In this document: in pieces, positions 63,687 to 64,000 of the stretch | Numbering within the stretch: the first letter of the stretch is position 1 | Layout of the letters: every line of letters begins with the position of its first letter | Assembly (NCBI GenBank): GCA_015350385.1 | Contig: WNKI01000001.1 | Location: forward strand, 4,011,965 to 4,075,964 | Reading direction: 5' to 3' | Origin: Aculops lycopersici | Taxonomy: Eukaryota; Arthropoda; Arachnida; Trombidiformes; Eriophyidae | DNA: 64,000 bases | The notes under the pieces: model-generated | Database searches by the model: none | Seen by the model: the letters and a program-made list of their open reading frames with translations, nothing else | Told to the model about the DNA's origin: nothing | Translations under genes and position numbers: made by a program

Positions 63687-64000
63687 TTCGCAACTCTATG
63701 CTTGACGTAAATTAAATAACCACAGTTAACGTGTTGGAAAAATCAACTACCTTGTCCTAATCGATGTTTGTTGGATCATCTCTTGATTTCCATGGCTTTC
63801 AATAGCTAGCGAGCATAATATTCATGCTAAATCAAGTCATTCAAAATATATATATATTTGTTTTGATTTTCAACTCGATCACAAAACCAATTTTAGATAG
63901 AAGACAAGAGGAATATTTTTAATGAATGAAAAATCAGAGGCGACTTTCTCAAATTTCGCGCCTCATGTTTTGGTCACGGCCAGTCTGTGAACATTTGCAT
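63687..64000. other. region upstream of HBS1
   Basis: About 310 bases of AT-rich DNA upstream of the HBS1 start codon, presumably 5' UTR and promoter. A TATATATATA run lies at about 63847-63857. No gene is seen on either strand. Confidence 0.5.

Overview
This is a 64 kb piece of nuclear DNA from an animal, most likely an arthropod. The evidence is GT-AG introns, poly(A) hexamers at gene ends, many microsatellites, and recognisable metazoan genes: a two-finger GATA factor of the GATA1/2/3 (Drosophila grain) type with very long Gln/His/Ala tracts, an HBS1-like translational GTPase, and the C-terminal domain of spatacsin (SPG11). The species cannot be told from the sequence. There is one 20-base assembly gap (Ns at 34389-34408). 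Nothing bacterial, viral or CRISPR-like was seen.

Layout. 1-13236: no convincing gene; simple repeats and E-box/ATCGAT-rich non-coding DNA. 13237-16334: a minus-strand cluster with an intact intronless gene for a cysteine-rich secreted protein (13244-14056), a decayed intron-containing paralogue (15401-16334), and between them a small hydrophobic-start ORF (14534-14788) with its own decayed copy (about 15070-15165). 19695-21077: an intact 460-residue IS630/Tc1/mariner-type transposase, minus strand. 22134-24020 (minus) and 24682-25158 (plus): spatacsin C-terminal domain head-to-head with a small protein resembling an SH2 domain that lacks the phosphotyrosine-binding Arg. 25160-43279: an 18 kb gene-poor stretch. 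43280-50631: the GATA gene, two coding exons around a 5 kb intron. 50632-60680: a second gene-poor stretch. 60681-63686: HBS1 on the minus strand, in a form that appears to encode both HBS1 and a SKI7-like short protein from one locus.

Two textures alternate. The housekeeping-type genes (HBS1, spatacsin C-terminus, SH2-like, secreted protein) are compact, with few short introns and poly(A) hexamers close to or overlapping the stop codon. The DNA around the GATA gene is long and non-coding, full of microsatellites and recurring short words (CCACTTGTTGC, CAGGTAA), as expected of a regulatory landscape around a developmental transcription factor. That role is inference.

Most worth following up: the HBS1/SKI7 alternative-splicing locus, the Arg-less SH2-like protein, the decaying tandem family of secreted proteins, and the transposase with DD43E spacing and a Cys-rich tail.
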